DNA of 64,000 bases, taken from positions 248,001 through 312,000 of the forward strand of contig JBICHN010000011.1 in assembly GCA_043101845.1 (NCBI GenBank), read 5' to 3'. The position numbers and the translations under genes were made by a program. The notes under the pieces are model-generated. The model had not been told where the DNA came from, ran no database searches, and worked only from the letters and a program-made list of their open reading frames with translations. Shown here one piece after another: positions 54,276 to 62,741 of this stretch. Position 1 is the first letter of the stretch; every line of letters begins with the position of its first letter. This DNA is from JBICHN01 sp043101845 (GTDB taxonomy: Bacteria > Planctomycetota > Phycisphaerae > Phycisphaerales > UBA5793).

Positions 54276-54884
54276 ATGAAGACGCAAGGCGCCGATCCCG
54301 TTTCGAACCCGCGCACGCCGGCGGTTGATATTGATCCGATGTTTACCGACCGCTGGTCGCCGCGCGCGTACGACGCGGAGCATGAGGTGACCGAGGATGA
54401 GATCGCGTCGGTCATGGAGGCGGCGCGGTGGTCGCCTTCGTCGTACAACGAGCAGCCGTGGGTCTTCGTGTATGCGCGGTCGAAGGAGGACCATGCGCGG
54501 TTCCTCGAGCTGCTCGTCGAGGGGAACCGGAAGTGGGCCGACCAGGCGCCGGTGCTCATCTTCGCGCTTGCGAAGCGCACCTTTGACAAGAATGGCAAGC
54601 CGAATCGGCATTATGCGTTCGACACCGGCGCCGCGTGGATGGCGATGTCGCTGCAGGCCCGCAAGCTCGGCCTCTACACGCACGGCATGGCCGGGTTCCA
54701 CGAGGACAAGGCGTACGAAGCGCTCGGCGTCGATCGCGAGAAGTACGAGGTCATGGCCGCAATCGCGCTCGGGCGGCGGGCCGACGCGTCGACGCTCGAT
54801 GACGAGGGGATGCGGAAGGGTGAGAAGCCGAACGATCGCAAGCCGCTCGAGAAGGTGGCGTACGAGGGGCGATTCTCCGCCTAG
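54276..54884 (+). CDS. Nitroreductase family protein
   Basis: This 202-residue flavin-dependent oxidoreductase has a DRWSPRAYD opening, EAARWSPSSYNEQPWVFVY for FMN binding, AFDTGAAWMAMSLQARKLGLYTHGMAGF, and an AAIALGRRAD end. It reduces nitro- or quinone-type compounds with NAD(P)H. It is fourth in the MarR/DoxX/pirin redox cluster, with its own leader and a strong CAGGAG site before ATG. Confidence 0.92.
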   Translation: MKTQGADPVSNPRTPAVDIDPMFTDRWSPRAYDAEHEVTEDEIASVMEAARWSPSSYNEQPWVFVYARSKEDHARFLELLVEGNRKWADQAPVLIFALAKRTFDKNGKPNRHYAFDTGAAWMAMSLQARKLGLYTHGMAGFHEDKAYEALGVDREKYEVMAAIALGRRADASTLDDEGMRKGEKPNDRKPLEKVAYEGRFSA

Positions 54885-54893
54885 CGTACCGGC

Positions 54894-56192
54894 ATGAATC
54901 GAACCGCGACGACCGCGACGACCGCGAGGAGACTGATGAGCGCGCTCCGATTCGGCGCGACGCGCGCGTTCATCGTGATCATCGCGATGACGGTGTTCTT
55001 CGGGGCCGCATGGGCGACGGATGTACAGGACGCTGACGCGCCGCAGCCCGAATCGCAGCCGCAGCCCGAACCCGATCCTGAGACCCAGCCCGAGCCCGAA
55101 CCCGCACCGGCGGAGCGCGCGACGGAGCCCGGCGCCACCGCGCCGGCCGACACCTCGCCCGCCAACACACCCGCCCCCGTCGTTCCACTCCCCACGCCGA
55201 AGCCGGCGCGGGTCGATCATGTGTTCATCATCAGCGTCGACGGGTTGCGGAGCGATGCGCTCCTCGCGCCCGGCACGCGCCTGCCGAACTTCGCGCGGCT
55301 GTCGCGGCGGGGCGCCTACACGCTCAACGCGCGGACCGATCCCGACTCGACCGTCACGCTGCCGAACCATGTCGGCATGATCACCGGCCGCCTCATGCGC
55401 GGCCGGTCGGGGCACGGCTGGACGGGCAACGCCGATCCGCCCGCCGGGGCCACGCTCCACGACGGTCATGACGAGCCGATCATGAGCGTGTTCGAGGTCG
55501 CACGCTCGTTCGGCGTCGCGACCGCGGCGTTCACGTCGAAGACGAAGTTCTCGCTCTTCGAGGTCTCGCACGAGGGGCTCGACGCGTACGCGTACGCGGC
55601 CGAGGCGCCGGCGATCACCGATCACGCGCTCCGCGCGCTCGCCGCGGCGGAGCGTTCGCTCATCTTCGTGCACTACCGCGACCCGGACAGCGCCGGGCAC
55701 GCGTCGGGGTGGGATCTCTCGCCCGGCTCGGCGTACATGGAGTCGATCGCGCGGGTCGATCTCGAGCTCGGCCGGCTGCTCGACGCGATCGAGACGGACG
55801 ACCGCCGACGCGGCCGCGTCGCGATGATCATCACGAGCGATCACGGCGGCGGCTCGCCGCACCGTTCGCACACGCACGAGTCGATGTGGGTGAACTACAT
55901 CATTCCGTTTCTCGTGTGGGTCGACGGCGCCGACCGCGCCGGCGAGTTGTACCTCTTGAACGCGTCAACGCGCGCCGACCCGGGCCTTCGCCGCCCGGGC
56001 GTGTCGCCGACGATGGAAGGCGACCCGTTACCGCCGATCCGCAACTCCGACGCCGCAAACCTCGCGCTCGACCTCCTCGGCCTGCCGGCGGTTCCGGGTT
56101 CAGTGGTGAATGGCGGGCAGGAGTTGGGGGTGTTTGAGTCTGGTTCTGGTTCCGGCGATGGTGACGTGCGGGGTGCCGGCGGCGGTGGGTGA
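54894..56192 (+). CDS. Exported alkaline-phosphatase-superfamily protein
   Basis: The protein has 432 residues. Signal peptide (FIVIIAMTVFFGAAWA) and a Pro/Glu/Gln repeat linker (QPEPDPETQPEPEP) come first. The phosphodiesterase/phosphatase core follows: VFIISVDGLRSDALL (metal Asp), DSTVTLPNHVGMITGR (Thr nucleophile), YRDPDSAGHASGW and IITSDHGGGSPHRSH. All these metal-binding motifs are intact. The C-terminus is Gly/Ser-rich. It is nine bases after the nitroreductase stop. The likely activity is an exported phosphodiesterase or sulfatase-like phosphatase. Confidence 0.88.
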   Translation: MNRTATTATTARRLMSALRFGATRAFIVIIAMTVFFGAAWATDVQDADAPQPESQPQPEPDPETQPEPEPAPAERATEPGATAPADTSPANTPAPVVPLPTPKPARVDHVFIISVDGLRSDALLAPGTRLPNFARLSRRGAYTLNARTDPDSTVTLPNHVGMITGRLMRGRSGHGWTGNADPPAGATLHDGHDEPIMSVFEVARSFGVATAAFTSKTKFSLFEVSHEGLDAYAYAAEAPAITDHALRALAAAERSLIFVHYRDPDSAGHASGWDLSPGSAYMESIARVDLELGRLLDAIETDDRRRGRVAMIITSDHGGGSPHRSHTHESMWVNYIIPFLVWVDGADRAGELYLLNASTRADPGLRRPGVSPTMEGDPLPPIRNSDAANLALDLLGLPAVPGSVVNGGQELGVFESGSGSGDGDVRGAGGGG

Positions 56193-56354
56193 CTTGCCTT
56201 GGGTACTACGCAAGTCGGGGCTCTGGACCGTCGGGAGTTTCGTCAGACGAATCTCCTGGCCGCGAGAAGGCGGCATGATCGACCCCTGTTCACTCCCGGG
56301 AGAATCCCCGGCGCGGATTTTTCAAAGTTGTTCCAGCTCCGTTGCTTGACGCGT

Positions 56355-56360
56355 TATACT
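56355..56360 (+). promoter_or_regulatory. Possible -10 TATACT upstream of the island
   Basis: TATACT lies ~110 bp before the short ORF at 56469, with TTCCAG 18 bp upstream as a weak -35. It may be the promoter of the original restriction operon. Confidence 0.3.
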
Positions 56361-56468
56361 CGGCGTCTATCGATACGACGGTCGAATGGACCGAGGGCGC
56401 GTTTCACTCATCGGTGATCATCTCACAGACGGTCCCGGATTCCCGGACTCGATTCACGAAAGGCCGCG

Positions 56469-56627
56469 ATGGCTGAAGGCACGAGCACGAAGGCGGTGGG
56501 CGGTCAGGGCGGCGGGTCGCCCGATCTAAAATGGAAGATACACGGCAACGACGACTACAACGCCGTCGACATCGCGCACAAGGCGAATCGCGTTGGGTTT
56601 GAGATTCAGTTGTCTCTACAAAGATGA
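56469..56627 (+). pseudogene. Truncated N-terminal ORF, possible hsdM remnant
   Basis: This 52-codon ORF (MAEGTSTKAVGG ... DLKWKIHGNDDYNAVDIAHKANRVGFEIQLSLQR) is GC-rich up to about 56595. Where the sequence turns AT-richer it ends in a stop after a few codons. The KANRVGFE part is loosely like the N-LGFE block that opens HsdM methylases, and the position (before an hsdR 3' remnant) would fit. Homology is uncertain. Confidence 0.35.
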
Positions 56628-56661
56628 GCGACTCGAACGCCGTGAAGGTATCAAACAAGGC

Positions 56662-57489
56662 ATGAGTAAACGAACCGAGACTCGCAGCGATCGCGTTATA
56701 CCCTTCCTGAAGTGGGCGGGGGGCAAGCGTTGGCTCGTTGCAAAGTCGCCGGAATTGTTCGACATCCCCTTCACGCGGTACGTCGAACCGTTTCTCGGGA
56801 GCGGCGCGGTATTCTTCCACTTGGCCCCCAAGCGCTCAGTACTCACTGATCGAAACTCCGAGCTTATCACCACGTACTCCGCGATCCGAGATGACTGGCG
56901 GGCCGTGTGGACACGATTGCGCAGACACCACCGGCACCATTCGAAAGACTACTACTACCAGCTACGATCGTCGACACCTCGCTCTCCGGCGGGCATCGCT
57001 GCGAGACTAATCTACTTGAACCGTACCTGCTGGAATGGGTTGTACCGTGTCAATCTAAGCGGCGCGTTCAACGTACCAATCGGGACGAAGACCGACGCCA
57101 TCTACGAAACCGATTGTTTTGAAAGCGTTTCGCAAATGCTGAAGTCGGCGAGCCTCAAGTCGTGCGACTTTTCAAAGACATTGGACAACACCGGCGACGG
57201 CGATTTTGTCTTCGTCGATCCGCCCTACACAGTGCGGCACGACAACAACGGTTTCATCAAATATAACGATTCGTTGTTCTCTTGGGAAGACCAGGAGCGA
57301 CTGCGAGACGCAGTTGTTGACAGTCGTGCTCGCGGCGCCCGCGTTCTCGTCACTAACGCAAGCCATCCTTCGATCGAGAAACTCTACCGTGGTATCGGCC
57401 AGCACGTCCGATTGAGTCGGTCGAGCGTGATCGCTGGTGCATCAGAGTTCCGTGGACCATGTCATGAAATGGCGATCAAATGCTTCTGA
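56662..57489 (+). CDS. D12-class (Dam-like) adenine-specific DNA methyltransferase
   Basis: This is a 275-residue N6-adenine methylase. Motif X/I region FLKWAGGKRWL and VEPFLGSGAVFFHL, AARLIYLNRTCWNGLYRVNLSGAFNVPIG, and catalytic motif IV FVDPPYT are all intact. By analogy with Dam and M.DpnII-type enzymes it may recognise a short site such as GATC, but the specificity is not visible from sequence. It is first of three overlapping genes; the next start lies 10 bases inside its 3' end. Base composition is lower in GC than the flanks, as expected for acquired DNA. No cognate endonuclease is adjacent. Confidence 0.92.
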   Translation: MSKRTETRSDRVIPFLKWAGGKRWLVAKSPELFDIPFTRYVEPFLGSGAVFFHLAPKRSVLTDRNSELITTYSAIRDDWRAVWTRLRRHHRHHSKDYYYQLRSSTPRSPAGIAARLIYLNRTCWNGLYRVNLSGAFNVPIGTKTDAIYETDCFESVSQMLKSASLKSCDFSKTLDNTGDGDFVFVDPPYTVRHDNNGFIKYNDSLFSWEDQERLRDAVVDSRARGARVLVTNASHPSIEKLYRGIGQHVRLSRSSVIAGASEFRGPCHEMAIKCF

Positions 57490-58094
57490 AGATTTGCAAG
57501 GTTCTTCCGTTCGTTAACACGTTCGCCCACTATAACAGGCATCGGCACAAAGACGCTCTAAAGAAGTTCCTCTTTCTTTGGTCCATTTCCGTCATTCCGA
57601 TCGTGTCGGCATCGATCGTCGTCGCGATGGCGCCGAATGGCGGGTTCCCTGCGGCCGTTTGGGAGGCTATCCGTACTGGGTTCTTTGCGACCGATCAATT
57701 CATTTACGCAGTCGCCTTCCTTCCGCCGGTCTTGTACTTGTTGTTCGAGAAGTATGAACTTCGCGGCCATTTCATCGCGCTCAACAAACGCAAGAAGAAC
57801 GAGAACCTCGAGATTCCTGGATATTTCCTGATCTATTTGTTGACCGTTCTCGTCTTGATTTTCACAGCGTTTGTGTACGGAGTCACCAAAGCGAATCCAT
57901 ATTCTGTTTCGGCGACCTTTCTTGCGGTGTCGGGCGGGGTCGTGTACGCCTTTGCAATGTTCTGTTGGTACTTGTCCCTGCTTGAGTCGGTGTCACCTGA
58001 TCCCTTCGGGTTTTTGGATGAGAATCGAGCAAGGGAAGCTGAAATGAGTGAAGACTTCGGGAAGCGGATCCGGAGCCGGGAGAGGCAGCAATGA
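57480..58094 (+). CDS. Four-helix membrane protein of the Dam/DGQHR operon
   Basis: The protein has 204 residues. Predicted helices lie near residues 28-50 (FLFLWSISVIPIVSASIVVAM), 72-92 (QFIYAVAFLPPVLYLLF), 114-136 (GYFLIYLLTVLVLIFTAFVYG) and 145-168 (ATFLAVSGGVVYAFAMFCWYL). A basic loop (LNKRKKNEN) is followed by a charged C-terminal tail. No known domain is recognised. The start overlaps the methylase by 10 bases, and the end overlaps the DGQHR gene by four (ATGA). A membrane effector or anchor in a defence module is one possibility. Confidence 0.75.
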   Translation: MLLKICKVLPFVNTFAHYNRHRHKDALKKFLFLWSISVIPIVSASIVVAMAPNGGFPAAVWEAIRTGFFATDQFIYAVAFLPPVLYLLFEKYELRGHFIALNKRKKNENLEIPGYFLIYLLTVLVLIFTAFVYGVTKANPYSVSATFLAVSGGVVYAFAMFCWYLSLLESVSPDPFGFLDENRAREAEMSEDFGKRIRSRERQQ

Positions 58095-59302
58095 ACAATC
58101 CAAAAGAACTGAAGCTGACGGTTCTCCCTGTCGAGCAGAAGATTGGGACGTTCTACGTCGCCTCGATATCCGCAAGAGACCTCGTCGAAATCTCATACTC
58201 TGACGTTCGGAGACTTACAGAGGACCAGCGCGACCTTGAGCGATACCTCGGAATCCAGCGACCGGTCAATCCGCGGCGAATCAAGGAGATCAGAAAGTAC
58301 CTGACGGCGAGTGACGCGACATTTCCAACAGCGGTAATCGTAGCTGTCGACGAGCGCTGCGCGGTACTTGGTGAGACGGAACGTGACGGTCCAACTGAAC
58401 TGATACTGCGACCATACGACCCGGAAGAAGACACCGACGATCAAGCGATTCCATACGGGAAGATTGCTCGGGTGATTGACGGCCAACACCGACTCGCAGC
58501 GTTTCTTGGCGAAGACGACAACTACACATTCGATTTTGCAGACGAGAGTTTCGAGATTAACCTTGCAATATTTATTGGCGCGGACGTGTCTGAGCAGGCG
58601 AATATTTTTGCTACAGTCAATCTGGCGCAAACAAAGGTTAACAAAAGCCTAGTTTACGACCTTACCGATCTGGCGAAGGCTAGGAGCCCGCACAAGACCT
58701 GTCATGACGTAGCGGTGGTGTTGGATAGCGAATCAGCTAGTCCATTCTATGAGCGCATCAAGAGGCTTGGGACTCGAACACCTGGCCGTGGCTACGAACC
58801 GCTTACGCAGGCAGCGTTCGTGGAGTCCCTCATCCCTTTTATCTCGTCCGATCCGATGCAAGACCGCAACTTGCTTCTCGATGGCGAAAGGCTTCCACGT
58901 GCTGACGATGCCTTATTGGAGAAGCGGCCGTTTCGGAATCTATTTATTGAGAAGAAGGACCTCGACATCGCGGAGATCCTCTTTAACTACTTCGACGCAG
59001 TCCGAGCACGATGGCCAGAGTCTTGGAACGCACCAAAAGATGCCCGCAATCTGCTGCCTCGATCAAACGCGTTTAAGGCTTTTATGAAGTTCTTACGTTT
59101 AGATGTTTATCCCTCGCTGGTCGGGACTCAGTTCGGAAGTGTACCCACAAAGGGCGACTTCGATCCCTATTTCGACAGAATCGACGTGACCGACAGAGAC
59201 TTCACCACAAAGAACTTTACCGCTGGAAGCAGCGGGGAGTCCACGTTCCTTAAGATGTTGAGAGGCCAGATTACGCTTGCGGATATGGTTGAGGACGATT
59301 AG
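58091..59302 (+). CDS. DGQHR-domain protein (DndB-like)
   Basis: The protein has 403 residues. The signature ARVIDGQHRLAAFLGEDD and EQANIFATVNLAQTKVNKSLVYDL place it in the DGQHR family, which includes DndB, the regulator of phosphorothioate DNA modification. RPVNPRRIKEIRKYLT near the start is also typical. It begins four bases inside the membrane-protein gene. No dndCDE genes are in the window, so this is a DGQHR protein outside a dnd cluster. Function is unknown; DNA binding or regulation of the locus is a guess. Confidence 0.85.
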   Translation: MNNPKELKLTVLPVEQKIGTFYVASISARDLVEISYSDVRRLTEDQRDLERYLGIQRPVNPRRIKEIRKYLTASDATFPTAVIVAVDERCAVLGETERDGPTELILRPYDPEEDTDDQAIPYGKIARVIDGQHRLAAFLGEDDNYTFDFADESFEINLAIFIGADVSEQANIFATVNLAQTKVNKSLVYDLTDLAKARSPHKTCHDVAVVLDSESASPFYERIKRLGTRTPGRGYEPLTQAAFVESLIPFISSDPMQDRNLLLDGERLPRADDALLEKRPFRNLFIEKKDLDIAEILFNYFDAVRARWPESWNAPKDARNLLPRSNAFKAFMKFLRLDVYPSLVGTQFGSVPTKGDFDPYFDRIDVTDRDFTTKNFTAGSSGESTFLKMLRGQITLADMVEDD

Positions 59303-59511
59303 GGTGCACTTGCTGAGCGACGAGTCATGCCATCGTCGTCCCGTGTTCTGCTCGCTCGATGGTGATCGTCACAGCCTAATAACAGCCTATCCCAAGCGCC
59401 GAGCACTTCGTCTCATCGTAAGCGCCTGCATTTGCATCCGTACAGGCGGACCCGACACCACCACGCCCGCTCTTGCTCCTCTTACAGTGAATTAGTATCG
59501 GCGGTCGCTGA
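59303..59511. other. Junction between the island operon and the hsdR remnant
   Basis: About 210 bases without a gene. Base composition shifts back to GC-rich. The hsdR frame is blocked by TGA at 59509-59511. Confidence 0.5.
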
Positions 59512-60021
59512 AGCCGGGTACCGCGTATATGGCTCAACGATCCGATCCGCGTGACGGAGCGGAAGAACATCGTCCAGAGCCGCAAGTTCCGTGAGGCGCT
59601 CGAAGACGCGATGCTGCGGTATACGAACAAGGCGATCTCGACGGCGGAAGTGATTTCGCGACTGCTCGAACTGGCGCAGCATCTGCGCGACGCGAAGAAG
59701 CATGGCGAGGAGCTCGGGCTGAGTGAAGAGGAGACCGCGTTCTATGACGCGCTCGCCGAGAACGGTTCGGCGAAGGAGATCATGAAGTCGGACACCCTGC
59801 GGCTCATGGCGCGGGAACTCGCCGAGACGGTGAAGCGGTTGCCGAAGCTCGACTGGACGCAACGAGAATCGGTGCGGGCCGATCTGCGCCGGCAGGTGCG
59901 GCGGTTACTCGCACGGTACGGCTATCCGCCTGACCTTTTCACCCCGAAGGACGCGACGCTGCTTGTGCTCAAGCAGGCAGAGCGCGGGGCGGAGAACGTG
60001 GTGGTGGGTGAGGAGGGTTGA
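59512..60021 (+). pseudogene. hsdR: Type I restriction HsdR, C-terminal remnant
   Basis: The open frame encodes only the C-terminal helical domain of an EcoR124-type R subunit (DUF3387): NIVQSRKFREALEDAMLRYTNKA, LLELAQHLRDAKKHGEELGLSEEETAFYDALAENGSA, LPKLDWTQRESVRADLRRQVRRLLARYGYPPD and VLKQAERGAE. The nuclease and helicase parts are missing. GTG 59551 could start a fragment of 156 residues, but this is a truncated gene. It is GC-rich like the chromosome and lies at the 3' border of the AT-richer three-gene island. Confidence 0.88.
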
Positions 60022-60279
60022 GGAAGGCATGGAGGCACGAAGGCACGAAGGGACTGAGGGACTGAGGGACGGAGGGACGGAGGGACGGAGGGGTGAGCGA
60101 GGCGGGGATTTGAGATTTGAGATCTCTGATTTGAGAGGGCGCAATCGGCGCGATTGGGGGCGTTTTGTGCGCGCCGCGTTTATGGACGGGGGCCGTTTGA
60201 ACTTCCGGCGGATCACCCTCCCCTGGCCCCTCCCTCGAGGAAGGGGGATTCGGAGCGTAACGCGGAGTGTGGGAAGCGC
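60022..60279. other. Intergenic stretch with simple repeats
   Basis: It holds a GGACGGAGGGACGGAGG tract (60055-60095), a GATTTGAGATTTGAGATC tract (60105-60137) and a CGGCGGATCACCCTCCCCTGGCC segment (60213-60242) that recurs at 62290-62330. No gene is seen. Confidence 0.6.
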
Positions 60280-62112
60280 TCAGCCGTCGGTGGATGACGG
60301 TTCGGGTTGCGGCGATTCGAGTTGTTCGAGCCAGGAATGCATTTGAGCCGCCATGTGGGGGGAGTCGATCTGTTCGTAGAGGTCGTGCGCCCGGCGCCAG
60401 TAGGCTCTCGCCTCGTCGGTTCGCTCACGCCGTATGGCGACTTCGCCGAGATTCGCGCAGTTCGATGCGACACCGGAGAGTCGGCCGAGCTGTTCGTCAA
60501 TCTCGAGCGATTGCAAGAACATCTCTTCGGCGCCGTCCAGGTCCTCGCGGGCGAGCCGTATGTTCCCGAGGCTCGAATAGGTCGAGCCGATTGCGGGTGT
60601 GTTCTTCATCTCACGATGCGTGTCGAGGGCCCGCTGCGCCATTTCTTCGGCGCCTTCAAGATCATTAAGCCAGCGACGCGTGCGACTGATGTCGCTGTGG
60701 CCGCGGGCGACGCCGGCGAGGTAGCCGATGGCTTCGCTGCGTTCGACGACCTCGAAATACATGCGCTCCGCCGCCTCGTATTCTTTCCTTTCCTTCAGAC
60801 TGTCACCGAGCAGGCCGTACGCGGCGATGACGCCGCGCTTGCGGTCGGCGGCTTCGCTGTGCTCGAGCGCCTCGCGACCAAACTGCTCGGCGAGCGTGAA
60901 GTCGCCGCGGCGAAGGGCCAGCCGTCCCAGATTCGTATGGGCGGCGCCCTGCCCGCCCCGGTGGTCGAGCTCTTCGTAGATCGTGAGAGCTTCCCGGTAG
61001 AGCGCTTCAGCGGCTCCGGTTTCGCCACGCGACACGGCGATGGTTCCAAGATTGTTCGTCGCGGCGGCGTAGCGGTCGGAGTCCGATTCGGTGAGCTCGC
61101 GGACGCGAACGAACGATTCCTCGGCTCGGTCAATCTGTCCGTGGATGAGTTGAATGTTTCCCAGGTTGTTGAGGGCGTCGACATTGTCCGGGTCGAGAGC
61201 CAGGATGTCGCCAAGGGCCGATTCGGCTTCTTCGAGACGCCCCAATATGAATACATTGAAGGCATGCTGCCGCGCGAGACTGATTGCAGTTGTCTCGTAT
61301 TCATTGTGGAGCGCACTCATGTTCAAATCGAGTTCGCGACGCTTTATGGCGAAGAATTCGGCGGAGTCTTCAGGTCCGAAACTGGAGAGCGGTGCGATGG
61401 CCGCCAACTCGCCGTTCTCGGCGGCGCGGACCAGACTGGCGAGGACTTCTGGCAGCGTCCCCGCGAACGAGTCGCCAGCGTTCGAGCGTTCCGTGAGACG
61501 ATCGAATTCTTCTCCGACTTCGCTGCGAAACGCGACTATCTCCGCGTAGTTCCGATCGAGCGCCTGACGAATCGGCTCGAGCGAGTGAGCGAGTCCGTCC
61601 TCGATGAGCGTCCTGTCGGCGGCGTTGACGAAGCAGTCGCCGCATATGCCGATCATCCATGCGGCGACTCCGACGCCAACCACTCGTGCGTAACTCCCTT
61701 CACGGGTCCACTGCCGACTGAGATAGGCGATGAACGCCGCGATGGTGACCGCCGCGGCGACCATGGACCATCCGAGGGCGTCCGTGCGAAAGATGAGCAC
61801 GCATAGACTCGCCAGCGCCCCGGCCCCGAGCGATGCGGCGCCGACAATCCTTCGTGAGGTCGGCTGATCATCGGCGGAGAACTTGCCGGCTTCGGACTGC
61901 ACGCGTCGGGCCGACCAACCGATCCACGGCGCCAAGGTGCGCCAGAACGCGAACAGGGAGAGCGAAACCGCTGAGATTAGAATGCCGAACGCGCTGAGAC
62001 CGAGGATGAAGCCGACGATAAGACCTGCGGTGAAGAGGGCGACCGCCAAGAGCAATGGAACGAGCACACTGCTCCGGCGAACGGTTGAGGTACCACGATT
62101 ACGAATGGACAT
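60280..62112 (-). CDS. Membrane-anchored TPR repeat protein
   Basis: The protein has 610 residues. Four or more hydrophobic helices lie in the first ~175 residues (VLVPLLLAVALFTAGLIVGFILG, VGVGVAAWMIGICGDCFV). About eight tetratricopeptide repeats follow (residues ~270-600), e.g. EAESALGDILALDPDNVDALNNLGNIQLIHGQIDRAEES. The N-terminal part is likely a membrane sensor or anchor and the TPR part a protein-binding scaffold. A GGAGG site and a TAGAAT -10-like box lie upstream of the ATG. No enzyme domain is visible. Confidence 0.82.
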   Translation of the reverse strand: MSIRNRGTSTVRRSSVLVPLLLAVALFTAGLIVGFILGLSAFGILISAVSLSLFAFWRTLAPWIGWSARRVQSEAGKFSADDQPTSRRIVGAASLGAGALASLCVLIFRTDALGWSMVAAAVTIAAFIAYLSRQWTREGSYARVVGVGVAAWMIGICGDCFVNAADRTLIEDGLAHSLEPIRQALDRNYAEIVAFRSEVGEEFDRLTERSNAGDSFAGTLPEVLASLVRAAENGELAAIAPLSSFGPEDSAEFFAIKRRELDLNMSALHNEYETTAISLARQHAFNVFILGRLEEAESALGDILALDPDNVDALNNLGNIQLIHGQIDRAEESFVRVRELTESDSDRYAAATNNLGTIAVSRGETGAAEALYREALTIYEELDHRGGQGAAHTNLGRLALRRGDFTLAEQFGREALEHSEAADRKRGVIAAYGLLGDSLKERKEYEAAERMYFEVVERSEAIGYLAGVARGHSDISRTRRWLNDLEGAEEMAQRALDTHREMKNTPAIGSTYSSLGNIRLAREDLDGAEEMFLQSLEIDEQLGRLSGVASNCANLGEVAIRRERTDEARAYWRRAHDLYEQIDSPHMAAQMHSWLEQLESPQPEPSSTDG

Positions 62113-62149
62113 GCGAGAAACCTACCTCCGGTCATTCTAGCTCTACTGG

Positions 62150-62201
62150 CGCCGGTGGACTTCGGGCGAGCAGGCCCCGCATTCGCATGCGGGGTTTTTT
62201 C
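62150..62201 (+). terminator. Terminator-like H repeat copy 2
   Basis: GCAGGCCCCGCATTCGCATGCGGGGTTTTTTC, preceded by GGTGGACTTCGGGCGA. It has a strong stem and T-run on the plus strand, with no plus-strand gene to terminate. Confidence 0.6.
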
Positions 62202-62434
62202 GGAGATTCGCGGGCTCGTCTCCGGCGGGCGTGGATGTGTGTTGGGGTTTCGCGCGCTGCGTTGCGGGATGCGGGGCGTTTGGATTTCCGGCGGATCACC
62301 CTCCCCTGGCCCCTCCCTCGAGGGAGGGGGGTTGGGAGGAGTGGCACGAAGGCACGGGGGCACCGAGGGGGAGAGGGAGCGGAGATTTCAGATCTGAGAT
62401 TTGAAATTTGAGAGGGCGGAATGGGCGCTGGGCG

Positions 62435-62478
62435 CCTTCGGGCGGGCAGGCCCCGCGTTGGTATGCGGCGTTTTTTTC
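62435..62478 (+). terminator. Terminator-like H repeat copy 3
   Basis: The element is GGCGGGCAGGCCCCGCGTTGG, TATGCGGCG and TTTTTTTC. It is a weaker, diverged stem. Confidence 0.5.
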
Positions 62479-62588
62479 GTGTGGGTGGGAAGGCACGGGG
62501 GCACGGGGGCACGGAGGGGCGGAGGCACGGAGGGAGGAGAGGCGGATTTGTGATTTGAGATTTGAGATTTGAGAGGGCGCAATGGGCG

Positions 62589-62640
62589 CCGGTGGACTTC
62601 GGGCGAGCAGGCCCCGCATTGGTATGCGGGGTTTTTTCTT
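62589..62640 (+). terminator. Terminator-like H repeat copy 4
   Basis: The element is CCGGTGGACTTCGGGCGAGCA, then GGCCCCGCATTGGTATGCGGGG and TTTTTTC. Confidence 0.6.
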
Positions 62641-62667
62641 TGGTGGGGATTGGTCGCGCAAGGGGCA

Positions 62668-62720
62668 CTGGTGGACTCCCGGCGAGCAGGCCCCGCATTC
62701 GCATGCGGGGTTTTTTCGTT
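62668..62720 (+). terminator. Terminator-like H repeat copy 5
   Basis: CTGGTGGACTCCCGGCGAGCAGG followed by CCCCGCATTCGCATGCGGGG and TTTTTTC. Confidence 0.6.
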
Positions 62721-62741
62721 GGTGAGTCTGGTGTTGTCCGC

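Larger units (their letters stand above)
62113..62741. other. Tandem terminator-like repeats between two minus-strand genes
   Basis: Four H hairpins (62150-62201, 62435-62478, 62589-62640, 62668-62720) lie here, all with the T-run on the plus strand. They are separated by CACGGGGGCAC and GATTTGAGATTTG tracts. No gene is seen. Confidence 0.7.
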
